Positions 17,663 through 25,408 of a stretch of DNA of 64,000 nt are shown here, piece after piece (within the stretch, counting starts at the first letter, position 1; each line of letters begins with the position of its first letter). A model generated the notes under the pieces. The model had not been told where the DNA came from. It did not search any database and saw only the letters and a list, made by a program, of their open reading frames with translations. A program made the translations under genes and the position numbers. Origin of the DNA: Clostridiales bacterium (GTDB lineage Bacteria > Bacillota > Clostridia > Christensenellales > Aristaeellaceae); contig JAAYIN010000064.1 of the NCBI GenBank assembly GCA_012523405.1, positions 1 through 64,000 on the forward strand, given 5' to 3'.

Positions 17663-18014
17663 CTGTGTTCTCCTGTGCCTGCACCTTCTTAAGCACAGAC
17701 GCAATATGCAGACCATACTCAATGTTGTTATCCTGTTCAAAGATGATCTGGGGGGCATAGCGAATGATCATTCGATTACCCAATTCATGGCGCACAAAGC
17801 CCGCCGCCTTCTTCAGTGCCTCCATCATGGGTGCGCGATTTTCCTCTTCGAAAATGCTGATGTAGATCTTTGCAAAGCTTAAATCCCGTGTCACCTCTGC
17901 CCGTGTGACGCTAAAGGTACCCTGAATGCGGGGGTCTGATAGATCCTCGCGGATGATCTGATCCACTTCTCGCCGTACCTGCTCGCTAATGCGATCAATG
18001 CGTTGATAACTCAC
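17643..18014 (-). CDS. rbfA: ribosome-binding factor A
   Basis: 30S maturation factor with a KH-like fold. The 123-residue protein has RIDRISEQVRREVDQII, DLSDPRIQGTFSVTRAEVTRDL and a charged tail after the core. I start at the GTG at 18014, preceded by AAGGAGA. Further upstream codons would run into the infB-rbfA hairpin. Confidence 0.93.
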   Translation of the reverse strand: MSYQRIDRISEQVRREVDQIIREDLSDPRIQGTFSVTRAEVTRDLSFAKIYISIFEEENRAPMMEALKKAAGFVRHELGNRMIIRYAPQIIFEQDNNIEYGLHIASVLKKVQAQENTDEQDDE

Positions 18015-18043
18015 TTGTTTTCTCCTTATTATATAGGCTTCTA

Positions 18044-18084
18044 AGAATCCCACTGTCATTCTTCATAAACGACAGTGGGATTCT
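18044..18084 (-). other. 14-bp stem-loop between infB and rbfA
   Basis: Perfect repeat AGAATCCCACTGTC (18044-18057) / GACAGTGGGATTCT (18071-18084), 13-nt loop. No T-run follows on the minus strand, so it is more likely a processing or stability element than a full terminator. Confidence 0.6.
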
Positions 18085-18120
18085 CATCATATGATTTCCC
18101 TTATCGCAAGGGTTTAAACC

Positions 18121-21100
18121 TTACCGTTCAATCTCTTCCATGACGAAGCACTCAACGATGTCGCCTTCCTTCATGTCGTTGTGGCCATCTAGGCTACAAC
18201 CGCACTCATAACCGGTTGCGACTTCCTTAGCATCATCCTTGAAGCGCTTGAGGCTGCTCAGCTTGCCTGTGAAGACAACGACGTTATCACGAAGCAGGCG
18301 AACCTCGGCATTACGCTGGAGTTTACCATCGGTGATATAGCAACCTGCGATCATACCGGAACCTGTAATGCGGAATACGCTGCGAACCTCGGCATGGCCA
18401 AGGAGAACTTCCTTGTACTCAGGCTCAAGCATACCCTTCATTGCCTTTTGAATGTCCTCAATCGCCTGATAGATGACAGTGTAGAGGCGAACATCGACGC
18501 CTTCACGCTCAGCGGACTCGCGTGCGTTGGCATCGGGACGGATGTTAAAGCCGATGATGATTGCATCAAAAGCGGATGCGAGGTTGACGTCATCCTTGGT
18601 GATTGCACCAACTGCGCTATGCAAAATGCGCACGCGAACCTCATCATTGCTCATCTTCTCAAGTGCCTGCTTCACAGCTTCTACGCTACCCTGAACGTCA
18701 GCTTTGATAATGAGGTTGAGGTTGGTGATCTTGCTTTGATCAATATGGCTGAACAGGTTGTCAAGGGTTACCTTGGAAGCAGCAGCTACGCGAGCAGCCT
18801 TATACTTATCACGGCGTTCCTGTACAACCTGACGACCGAGGTGATCGTCCGCCAAAACCATCATGTCATCGCCTGCGCTAGGCACATCGTTGAAACCTGA
18901 TACTTCCACAGGCATTGATGGACCTGCTTCCTGTACGCGCTCGCCACGGTCATTGACCATCGCACGCACACGGCCGCTAGCCATACCCGCAACGATATTG
19001 TCTCCAACGTGGAGTGTACCATTCTGAAGAAGAACGGTTGCGACAGGACCGCGTGCCTTATCCAGCTTTGCTTCGATGATAACGCCCTTTGCCAAACGGT
19101 TGGGGTTAGCACGGAGCTGTAGCATTTCGGATTGCAATAGAATCATTTCAAGCAAGGTTTCAACGCCTTCGCCTGTTGCGGCGCTAACGGGAACCATGAT
19201 GATATCGCCGCCCCACTCTTCGGGAACCATTTCGTGTGCGGTTAGATCCTGCTTGATGCGCTCGGGGTTCGCTGTGTCTTTATCCATCTTGTTGATGGCG
19301 ACAATAATCGGAACGCCCGCTGCTTTTGCGTGGTTGATAGCTTCAACGGTCTGGGGCATAACGCCGTCATCCGCTGCAACGACCAAGATCGCAATATCTG
19401 TGGACTGTGCGCCGCGGGCACGCATAGCAGTGAACGCTTCGTGACCAGGGGTGTCCAAGAATGTAATCACTTCTCCATTGACAGTTGCGGTATATGCACC
19501 GATGTGCTGGGTGATACCGCCCGCTTCGCCCGTGGTGACATGTGCCTCACGGATGCGGTCAAGCAGCGAAGTCTTACCATGGTCAACGTGACCCATGATA
19601 GTAACGACCGGAGGACGTGTTTCCAAATCTTCCTCGCCGTCTTCATAGTCACTATCGGTCATGACATCCTCTGCTGTCTTAGCAAGGTTCATCTCAAGCT
19701 CGACATCAAAGTCTGCGCAGACAAGGCTTGCCGTATCAAAATCCAACTCGCTGTTGATGTTTGCCATCACGCCAAGGAGCAGGAGCTTCTTGAGGATATC
19801 ACCTGCTGGCTTACCGATACGCTCGGTAAGATCCTTAACAGTGATCGTTTCAGCGGTCATATACGCCTTTTCAATCTTGATGGGTGCCATCATCATCTGC
19901 GCGCTAGGCTTGCGGTTGCGAGCCTTACGGTTGCGGAAGCTATCGTCCTCGTAGGCGCCATTGCGGAAATTAGACCTCGCATTTTGTCTGCTGCGGTTTC
20001 TGCTTGCACGCTCGGGATCATGCTGACGAAGATAGCTCTTCTTATTAGGATCGTAATTGCTGACGCGCTCTTTTTCCACCGCGGGCGTGATTTCAGTTGT
20101 TGGCTTACGTGCACCGCCACCCATCGGAGGTCTGCCGCCGCCAGCACCGCCTGCGGGACGACCATAGCCGCCACCCTGAGCACCTGCGGGACGACCGTAG
20201 CCGCCTGCACCCTGAGCGCCTGCAGGACGGCCGTAAGGGCCGCCGCCGCCTTGCTGAGGATTCGCGGGACGACCGTAAGGGCCGCCAGCGTTCTGTGCTT
20301 GTGGATTAGCAGGACGTCCATAAGGACCCTGCGGATTTGCGGGACGGCCGTAGGGACCCTGCGGATTTGCAGGGCGTCCATAAGGACCACCAGCATTTTG
20401 TGCTTGTGGATTAGCAGGACGTCCATAAGGACCGCCTGCGTTTTGTGCTTGTGGATTTGCAGGGCGCCCATAAGGACCCTGCGGATTTGCGGGACGGCCA
20501 TACGGTCCGCGAGGTGCACCGCCCTGAACTGGGGGGCGACCGCCTTGAACCGGACGAGCGTTTTGTGCGCCTTGAGCAGGTCTTGCTTGAGGTGCCTGAA
20601 CAGGCCTGCCCTGTTGGGGGCGTACGGCTTGCGCAGAAGCTGCTTGAGGCTGAGCGGCCATAGCAGGCGCTGCCTGAGCTTCCGCTGCTTCTGCCTTAGG
20701 TGCTGCTTCCTTTACAGGTGCTGGTGCAGGCTGGGAAGCCTCTGCCTTCGCAGGAGCCGCTTCCTTCTTTTCAGGCGCTTGCACATTTACCGGAGCAGCT
20801 TCCTTCACAGTTGCTGCCGCCTTAACGGGCTGTTTTTCCTGCGCCGTATTTTCTGTCACGGTCTTCACCGCTTCCTTTAGAATCTCCACCTGCTTCTCCC
20901 CCTCCGCTGCCTTTACCGGAGCAGCTGCCACAGCTTCAGCTTTGCTTTGGACTTTTTCTGCCGGCTTAGCAGCATCCGCCGCCTTTACCGTTGCCTTCTG
21001 CGCCGCGTCCTTTGCGGCAGATTTTTTCTCTGCCACAGGCTCGTTCTCCTGCACTGCTTTTACCGTCTGTGCCTCCGCTGGCTCATCTGTATCAGGCATG

Positions 21101-21318
21101 GTAAATGCCTTGGTATGCTGGCGTACCAAGCGATCCTGCTCGGCCTGTTTCTCTTCCGCTCGGCGCTGCTCCTCTTGGCGTACAAACTGCGCCTCCAGCT
21201 TTCTCGCCGCCTGCGCCAGTTCATCCGTTTGTTTGCGCATGGAAGAAACGCTACCCAGCGTATTCTCCGCGCCCTTAAGCAGTTCCTTCATAGCATCCTT
21301 GAGTTTAACTTTGGTCAT
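18121..21318 (-). CDS. infB: translation initiation factor IF-2
   Basis: GTPase that brings initiator tRNA to the 30S subunit. The 1065-residue protein is long for the family. It has an N-terminal IF2 helix domain (1-50), then about 450 residues of low complexity: an Ala/Lys/Glu/Pro-rich stretch followed by ten copies of a [10 protein letters not shown]-type repeat (about residues 263-400). A second IF2_N motif, [20 protein letters not shown], follows. The G domain has GHVDHGKTS (about residue 570), DTPGHEAF and NKMDKD, and domains II-IV follow to the end. No strong ribosome site lies directly before the ATG, but the N-terminal sequence fits family starts. Confidence 0.96.
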   Translation of the reverse strand: MTKVKLKDAMKELLKGAENTLGSVSSMRKQTDELAQAARKLEAQFVRQEEQRRAEEKQAEQDRLVRQHTKAFTMPDTDEPAEAQTVKAVQENEPVAEKKSAAKDAAQKATVKAADAAKPAEKVQSKAEAVAAAPVKAAEGEKQVEILKEAVKTVTENTAQEKQPVKAAATVKEAAPVNVQAPEKKEAAPAKAEASQPAPAPVKEAAPKAEAAEAQAAPAMAAQPQAASAQAVRPQQGRPVQAPQARPAQGAQNARPVQGGRPPVQGGAPRGPYGRPANPQGPYGRPANPQAQNAGGPYGRPANPQAQNAGGPYGRPANPQGPYGRPANPQGPYGRPANPQAQNAGGPYGRPANPQQGGGGPYGRPAGAQGAGGYGRPAGAQGGGYGRPAGGAGGGRPPMGGGARKPTTEITPAVEKERVSNYDPNKKSYLRQHDPERASRNRSRQNARSNFRNGAYEDDSFRNRKARNRKPSAQMMMAPIKIEKAYMTAETITVKDLTERIGKPAGDILKKLLLLGVMANINSELDFDTASLVCADFDVELEMNLAKTAEDVMTDSDYEDGEEDLETRPPVVTIMGHVDHGKTSLLDRIREAHVTTGEAGGITQHIGAYTATVNGEVITFLDTPGHEAFTAMRARGAQSTDIAILVVAADDGVMPQTVEAINHAKAAGVPIIVAINKMDKDTANPERIKQDLTAHEMVPEEWGGDIIMVPVSAATGEGVETLLEMILLQSEMLQLRANPNRLAKGVIIEAKLDKARGPVATVLLQNGTLHVGDNIVAGMASGRVRAMVNDRGERVQEAGPSMPVEVSGFNDVPSAGDDMMVLADDHLGRQVVQERRDKYKAARVAAASKVTLDNLFSHIDQSKITNLNLIIKADVQGSVEAVKQALEKMSNDEVRVRILHSAVGAITKDDVNLASAFDAIIIGFNIRPDANARESAEREGVDVRLYTVIYQAIEDIQKAMKGMLEPEYKEVLLGHAEVRSVFRITGSGMIAGCYITDGKLQRNAEVRLLRDNVVVFTGKLSSLKRFKDDAKEVATGYECGCSLDGHNDMKEGDIVECFVMEEIER
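20110..20530 (-). repeat. tandem repeat inside infB
   Basis: Direct repeats of about 30-45 bp, each encoding [10 protein letters not shown], some extended by AQNAG or shortened to GYGRPAGAQ; ten units in total. The reading frame is kept throughout, so this is a coding repeat that could expand or contract by recombination. Confidence 0.85.
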
Positions 21319-21369
21319 TGTACCGCTTGCACCCCCGCATATTTTTGCAATGTATTATATGTATTGGCT

Positions 21370-21693
21370 TTACAGCCGTGGTTCACCATCCAATTGAGTG
21401 AGCAATTTGGTTGCCATGTTTCCCTCGGGAAGCGTGATCACCATTCGCCCGCTCTTGCCGATACACCATCCGAGTGTACCTTCACTGAGTGTGTACAGCG
21501 CAACCTCATGCGCATCGCATGCATCCTGTACGCGTTTCTTTGTATTATCCGAAGCGCCTTCATCCAAAAATACAATTTTTGCATTCCCGCGCCTAATGGC
21601 ATCCACGCAGGCTTCTTGGCCGCTTGTCAGCTGCCCAGCACGCATGCATAATCCCAAAAATCCTGCCACGCGATTTTCTACCGCTTCTGTCAT
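21370..21693 (-). CDS. ylxQ: L7Ae-family ribosome-associated protein YlxQ
   Basis: Small L7Ae/L30e/Gadd45-family RNA-binding protein of 107 residues, found between ylxR and infB in Firmicutes. Seen: FLGLCMRAGQLTSGQEACVDAIRRGNAKIVFLDEGAS, with Gly and Asp residues typical of kink-turn binders. The start overlaps the ylxR stop by 4 nt. Its exact role is unknown; family members bind kink-turn RNAs. Confidence 0.88.
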   Translation of the reverse strand: MTEAVENRVAGFLGLCMRAGQLTSGQEACVDAIRRGNAKIVFLDEGASDNTKKRVQDACDAHEVALYTLSEGTLGWCIGKSGRMVITLPEGNMATKLLTQLDGEPRL

Positions 21694-21986
21694 ACTGTTT
21701 TCTCCTGCTCCAATAGCAAACGGCTCATGGTTTCTGTTAGCTCTGCGTTTACTTCCGCTGAGAGCTTCACCTCAAGCTGCCTATCGAGCTGTCCCTGTTT
21801 TAGTGCACGACGCAAGCATTCAGCTTGGAAACAGCAGTATGCACCTCGTCCAGACTTTTTGCCCGTTGTATCAATGCTAACTTCACCCTCAGGTGAACGA
21901 ACCACGCGAAGAAGTTCCTTCTTGGGTTTCATTTCGCGGCAACCAACACACATGCGCATTGGTGTTTTACGCGGTTTTGGCGACAC
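21690..21986 (-). CDS. ylxR: YlxR/RnpM RNA-binding protein
   Basis: Small basic nucleic-acid-binding protein of 98 residues; in Bacillus, YlxR (RnpM) modulates RNase P. Family motifs: MRMCVGCREMKPKKELLRVVR near the N-terminus and KKSGRGAYCCFQAECLRRAL. Sits between nusA and ylxQ, the usual location. Confidence 0.92.
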   Translation of the reverse strand: MSPKPRKTPMRMCVGCREMKPKKELLRVVRSPEGEVSIDTTGKKSGRGAYCCFQAECLRRALKQGQLDRQLEVKLSAEVNAELTETMSRLLLEQEKTV

Positions 21987-22033
21987 TTATGTACACCTCT
22001 TTCGCTCTGCTTACGCCCGTGTGCATTTCTGCA

Positions 22034-23290
22034 TTAAAGCGTATCGTCCTCGTTATCACCATAAGGCATTTCAAGCTCGATATCACGCAGATCAGGAAGT
22101 CCCGATTCCACATCATCACTCACTTGAATTTCATCTCCGAAATACTCTTGGAATCCAAGGGGTTCCTCAGGCATTTCTTCCATGGGCAGATCAAACATCT
22201 CAACCGCTTGGCTCTGGCTCTTGATATCAATGCGCCAGCCTGTAAGCTTTGCAGCTAGGCGAGCATTCTGACCTTCCTTGCCAATGGCAAGACTGAGCTG
22301 GTTATCAGGAACAACCACGCGGCAAGCCTTCTCGTTTTCTGCAACGAATACGCTTAGCACATGCGCAGGGTTGAGTGCGTTTGCAATGAATTCAGCAGGA
22401 TCAGATGACCACTTAATGATATCAATTTTCTCGTTCTTAAGCTCGGTCACAACCCTTTCCACACGGTTTCCGCGAGGACCAACACATGCACCAACGGGAT
22501 CGATCATGACCTCGGTGGAATGTACAGCCATCTTTGTACGGCTACCGGCTTCACGTGCAATGGATTTAATCTGCACGATACCCGCTGCGATTTCAGGCAC
22601 TTCCATCTCAAAGAGACGCTTGACAAGGCCTGTATGAATACGGCTGACGCGAACCTGTGGACCGCGAAGCATTTCGCGGCCGCTGCGATTCACCTCAAGC
22701 ACATAAACCTTAATGTGATCGTCGATTTGATACTCTTCGCCAGGCATGAACTCGCTCGTTTCCATAATGCCTTCGGTGCGGCCAAGTTCTACATATACGC
22801 CTCTTGGTTCAACGCGCTGGACAATAGCGGTTAAGATTTCGTTTTCCTTTTCGGAATACTCATCATAGATCTTGCCCTGCTCTGCCTCGCGAATGCGCTG
22901 CATAATGACCTGCTTTGCGGTCTGTGCGGCGGTTCTGAGGAATCCGCTTGGCGTTACATCGATCTCTGCAATGTCGCCCATACGGTAATCGGAGCGAATA
23001 GCAAGCGCATCCTCCAAGGTGATCTGGTTAGCAGGCTCTTCCACCTCTTCAATGATCATCTTGCGAGCGAATACATGCGCTACTCCCGATGCCCGATCCA
23101 GCGTAACGCTGAGATTGCTCGGTGCATTTTCATCGCGGGATACGTTCTTTTTATAGGCAGCCTTCAGCGCTTCTTCAATAGCACTAAAGAGCATATCTTC
23201 ACTGATGTCTTTCTCACTTGCCAAGGCTTTGACAGCCGCGACGATTTCTGCCTGTCCGCCGCTTTGCTGATTTTTCTTTGTTGCCCTCAT
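22034..23290 (-). CDS. nusA: transcription termination/antitermination factor NusA
   Basis: RNA-polymerase-binding factor controlling pausing, termination and antitermination. The 418-residue protein has the N-terminal domain (1-125), an S1 domain (about 135-200), then KH1 and KH2 with GACVGPRGNRVERVV and LAIGKEGQNARLAA. It ends in an acidic tail of about 50 residues with no AR repeats. Follows rimP by 18 nt. Confidence 0.96.
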   Translation of the reverse strand: MRATKKNQQSGGQAEIVAAVKALASEKDISEDMLFSAIEEALKAAYKKNVSRDENAPSNLSVTLDRASGVAHVFARKMIIEEVEEPANQITLEDALAIRSDYRMGDIAEIDVTPSGFLRTAAQTAKQVIMQRIREAEQGKIYDEYSEKENEILTAIVQRVEPRGVYVELGRTEGIMETSEFMPGEEYQIDDHIKVYVLEVNRSGREMLRGPQVRVSRIHTGLVKRLFEMEVPEIAAGIVQIKSIAREAGSRTKMAVHSTEVMIDPVGACVGPRGNRVERVVTELKNEKIDIIKWSSDPAEFIANALNPAHVLSVFVAENEKACRVVVPDNQLSLAIGKEGQNARLAAKLTGWRIDIKSQSQAVEMFDLPMEEMPEEPLGFQEYFGDEIQVSDDVESGLPDLRDIELEMPYGDNEDDTL

Positions 23291-23308
23291 CTTTATTCCC
23301 TGCTTTCA

Positions 23309-23818
23309 TCATTCTACTTCTAGATCTGAAAAATCTTCATTTTCCACATCAATTACGGGCTTTACAATCGCCACAGCTTTTCTGCTAAAGGAGACTTCTG
23401 CTTCGCTAGCATCCAGTATGGTTAGCGTTTCATCATCCATCTCATGCAAAGTGCCTTGGAACTGTTTGCTGCCATCCATTGGCGCAAAGAGCTTGACCTC
23501 CACCATCTGTCCGCGATTCTTCTGGAAATCACGCATGGTTTTGATTGGACGGTCAATTCCCGGGCTGGACACTTCTAAGAAATCGTAATCTATATCATCC
23601 AAAAGCGGCTGCACCGCCTTGTGATAGTGCTCGCAATCGTCAAGCGTGATGCCGTCTTCTTTATCAATATAAATGCATAGGCATTTACCGCGGCTTTCCT
23701 TTTGCAATACGACCTCCACAAGCTCAAAGGATAGATCCTGCGCAACCTTTGCCGCGCGTTCCTCAGCCGCCTGTACAGAGGACATCTTGGCACTGTTTGT
23801 GCCCTTATTCTTTGCCAT
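23309..23818 (-). CDS. rimP: ribosome maturation factor RimP
   Basis: 30S assembly factor of 169 residues. The family motifs ISSPGIDRPI (here VSSPGIDRPIKTMRDF) and the N-terminal LVEVVLQKESRGKCLCIYIDKEDGITLDDC are present, with an acidic C-terminus. First gene of the large rimP-nusA-ylxR-ylxQ-infB series; AAGGAGC precedes the ATG. Confidence 0.94.
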   Translation of the reverse strand: MAKNKGTNSAKMSSVQAAEERAAKVAQDLSFELVEVVLQKESRGKCLCIYIDKEDGITLDDCEHYHKAVQPLLDDIDYDFLEVSSPGIDRPIKTMRDFQKNRGQMVEVKLFAPMDGSKQFQGTLHEMDDETLTILDASEAEVSFSRKAVAIVKPVIDVENEDFSDLEVE

Positions 23819-24078
23819 AATAGCTCCTTCATGTCATCTTTGATCTTATGGTTAAAAAGCAATCAAAAAGAGCGGCATGCTATCGCTTTTCGCATCTTAC
23901 ATGCAAGCTTAGGCTGATGCCAAAGCACGGCTACCACAGCATCGCTGCAACAGTCGTTTGTGCACCCATCTAGGTGCACCGCACGTAAAACAAAAAGCGA
24001 TATCCACTCTTTCGAAAAACCCTTCTTTCAAACAACTTACGCTGAATACACAATATTAAATCGCCCACAAATGTAAGC
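23819..24078 (-). promoter_or_regulatory. structured 5' leader of the rimP-nusA operon
   Basis: About 260 nt of untranslated RNA between the promoter and rimP. It contains a GTGCACC/GGTGCAC hairpin (23960-23966 with 23973-23979) and a perfect 10-nt complementarity between TATCGCTTTT (23881-23890) and AAAAGCGATA (23993-24002). The same GCGA segment can instead pair with CGCT just before a T-rich tract at about 23861-23874. I recognise no known riboswitch class. With the divergent gene's promoter this accounts for the gene-free stretch 23819-24241. Confidence 0.5.
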
Positions 24079-24085
24079 AAATAGA

Positions 24086-24114
24086 AGTATACCACAATCA
24101 ATTTCGAAATACAA
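24086..24114 (-). promoter_or_regulatory. sigma-A promoter of the rimP-nusA-infB series
   Basis: Minus strand TTGTAT (24109-24114), 17-nt spacer, TATACT (24086-24091). Drives the RNA-metabolism gene series. Confidence 0.7.
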
Positions 24115-24160
24115 GCGTTTTGCGGATTGTGTCTATGAATTATTGGCTTTTGAGCCAATC

Positions 24161-24189
24161 TTTACACATTTAATATCATGTGCTAAACT
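24161..24189 (+). promoter_or_regulatory. sigma-A promoter of the radical SAM gene
   Basis: TTTACA (24161-24166), 17-nt spacer, TAAACT (24184-24189) on the plus strand. Its position fixes the downstream start at 24242 rather than at earlier in-frame codons. Confidence 0.6.
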
Positions 24190-24241
24190 GACTGGATTCA
24201 AGGAAGATTCAATCTTATTAGCCATATCGATGGGAGATGTG

Positions 24242-25141
24242 ATGCCAATGCTATGTAACCTCTGTCCGCGTAATTGTCATGCCGAACGCACAAGCGATTT
24301 CGGTCTTGGTTTTTGCCGCATGGGCACCACGCCAATCGTTTCAAGAGCAGCTGCTCACATGTGGGAGGAACCACCCATCAGCGGCACTCGCGGAAGCGGG
24401 ACCATTTTCTTTAGCGGCTGTTCGCTAGGGTGTGTCTTTTGCCAAAACGAGCCCATTAGCCGCCACCAGCTTGGCAAGGCCATGGACGCTCCTGCGCTCG
24501 CCAAGCTCTTTAGGCGCGTGGAATCCCTTGGCGTGCACAACATCAACCTTGTCAATCCCACTCACTTCGCCTCCGAAATTCTTCATGCACTGCGCATCTA
24601 CAAACCCACTATTCCCGTGGTTTGGAACACGAGCGGCTATGAGCGTGTGGAAATGATCAACGCCGCCAAGGGGCTTGTGGATATCTATTTGCCCGACTTT
24701 AAATACGCCACTGAAAAGACCTCTCTGTCCCTTGCTAATGCACCCGATTATTTCGGCGTGACACTTCGCGCCATCAAAGCCATGTGCGAGCAGACAGGCG
24801 CTCCAGTCTACGATGACCAAGGCATCATGCAAAGCGGAACCCTTGTACGCCATTTGATTCTTCCCCTGCGCACTCGGGAGAGCATGATCATCCTTGATAG
24901 CATTGCATCGCAGCTACCCAGCGGCACGCCCGTGAGCCTCATGCGCCAGTATACGCCCATCAACGGCGTTGATGCCCCTGGACTTGATCGCCGATTGACA
25001 TCTCGCGAGTATCATCGCGTTCTCGATCATATGATGTCCCTTGGTCTTGAAGGTTATTTGCAGGACAAGGACTCTGCCAACAGCGCATTTACCCCCGCCT
25101 TTATGGACGAGGAGAGCGTTAGCTTGTTTGAGGGAACGTAA
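24242..25141 (+). CDS. radical SAM protein, PflX/COG1313 type
   Basis: Radical SAM enzyme of 299 residues, of the type annotated as pyruvate formate-lyase-activating-like (PflX, COG1313); its true substrate is unknown. It begins with a Cys cluster CNLCPRNC, then the iron-sulfur motif C-x3-C-x2-C in FSGCSLGCVFCQN, followed by LVNPTHFASEI and VWNTSGYE. ATG 24242 has GGGAG upstream; the frame is open back to 24143, but that lies before the promoter. Monocistronic, followed by terminators. Confidence 0.85.
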   Translation: MPMLCNLCPRNCHAERTSDFGLGFCRMGTTPIVSRAAAHMWEEPPISGTRGSGTIFFSGCSLGCVFCQNEPISRHQLGKAMDAPALAKLFRRVESLGVHNINLVNPTHFASEILHALRIYKPTIPVVWNTSGYERVEMINAAKGLVDIYLPDFKYATEKTSLSLANAPDYFGVTLRAIKAMCEQTGAPVYDDQGIMQSGTLVRHLILPLRTRESMIILDSIASQLPSGTPVSLMRQYTPINGVDAPGLDRRLTSREYHRVLDHMMSLGLEGYLQDKDSANSAFTPAFMDEESVSLFEGT

Positions 25142-25180
25142 GGAACGTTGGGAGGCTGCTTTTATGATAAAAGCACGCAT

Positions 25181-25220
25181 GGGAGGGCAACAGCCCCAAA
25201 CCCTCCCGAAAGCCCTTTTT
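25181..25220 (+). terminator. terminator 1 after the radical SAM gene
   Basis: GGGAGGG (25181-25187) / CCCTCCC (25201-25207), then TTTTT at 25216-25220. Confidence 0.5.
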
Positions 25221-25234
25221 GTGTTCAGCATAGG

Positions 25235-25272
25235 CTGTGTGATGAGATTCTTTTCATCACGCAGTCTTTTTT
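25235..25272 (+). terminator. terminator 2 after the radical SAM gene
   Basis: CTG-GTGATGA (25235-25245) pairs with TCATCAC-CAG (25254-25264), with small bulges, followed by six T residues at 25267-25272. A tandem backup to the weaker structure just upstream. Confidence 0.75.
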
Positions 25273-25408
25273 GTTGTCCTCCTGTTTACTCTTCCAATTG
25301 CATCATAATCATTCGGCTATCCATCTCGCGAATGAAACCGTCCGCCTCTAGCACGCCCTCCATATATCGCTGGATAATTGACAAGCTTTCCATCGATCCC
25401 TCGCCCTG

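Noticed and set aside
17663-17758. Longer N-terminus for NrnA
   Set aside because: It would be read through rbfA in another frame, and the ATG at 17662 has a proper ribosome site and family-like N-terminus.
20110-20530. Regularly spaced direct repeats that might suggest a CRISPR array
   Set aside because: Units are 30-45 bp with no unique spacers and keep the infB frame, encoding a peptide repeat.
19330-20880. Plus-strand ORF of 516 codons opposite infB
   Set aside because: It is the antisense of the infB low-complexity and repeat region; no ribosome site and composition mirrors the real gene.
24143-24241. Upstream extension of the radical SAM protein
   Set aside because: The region contains the gene's -35 and -10 elements; the ATG at 24242 has the ribosome site and begins with the CNLCPRNC cluster.
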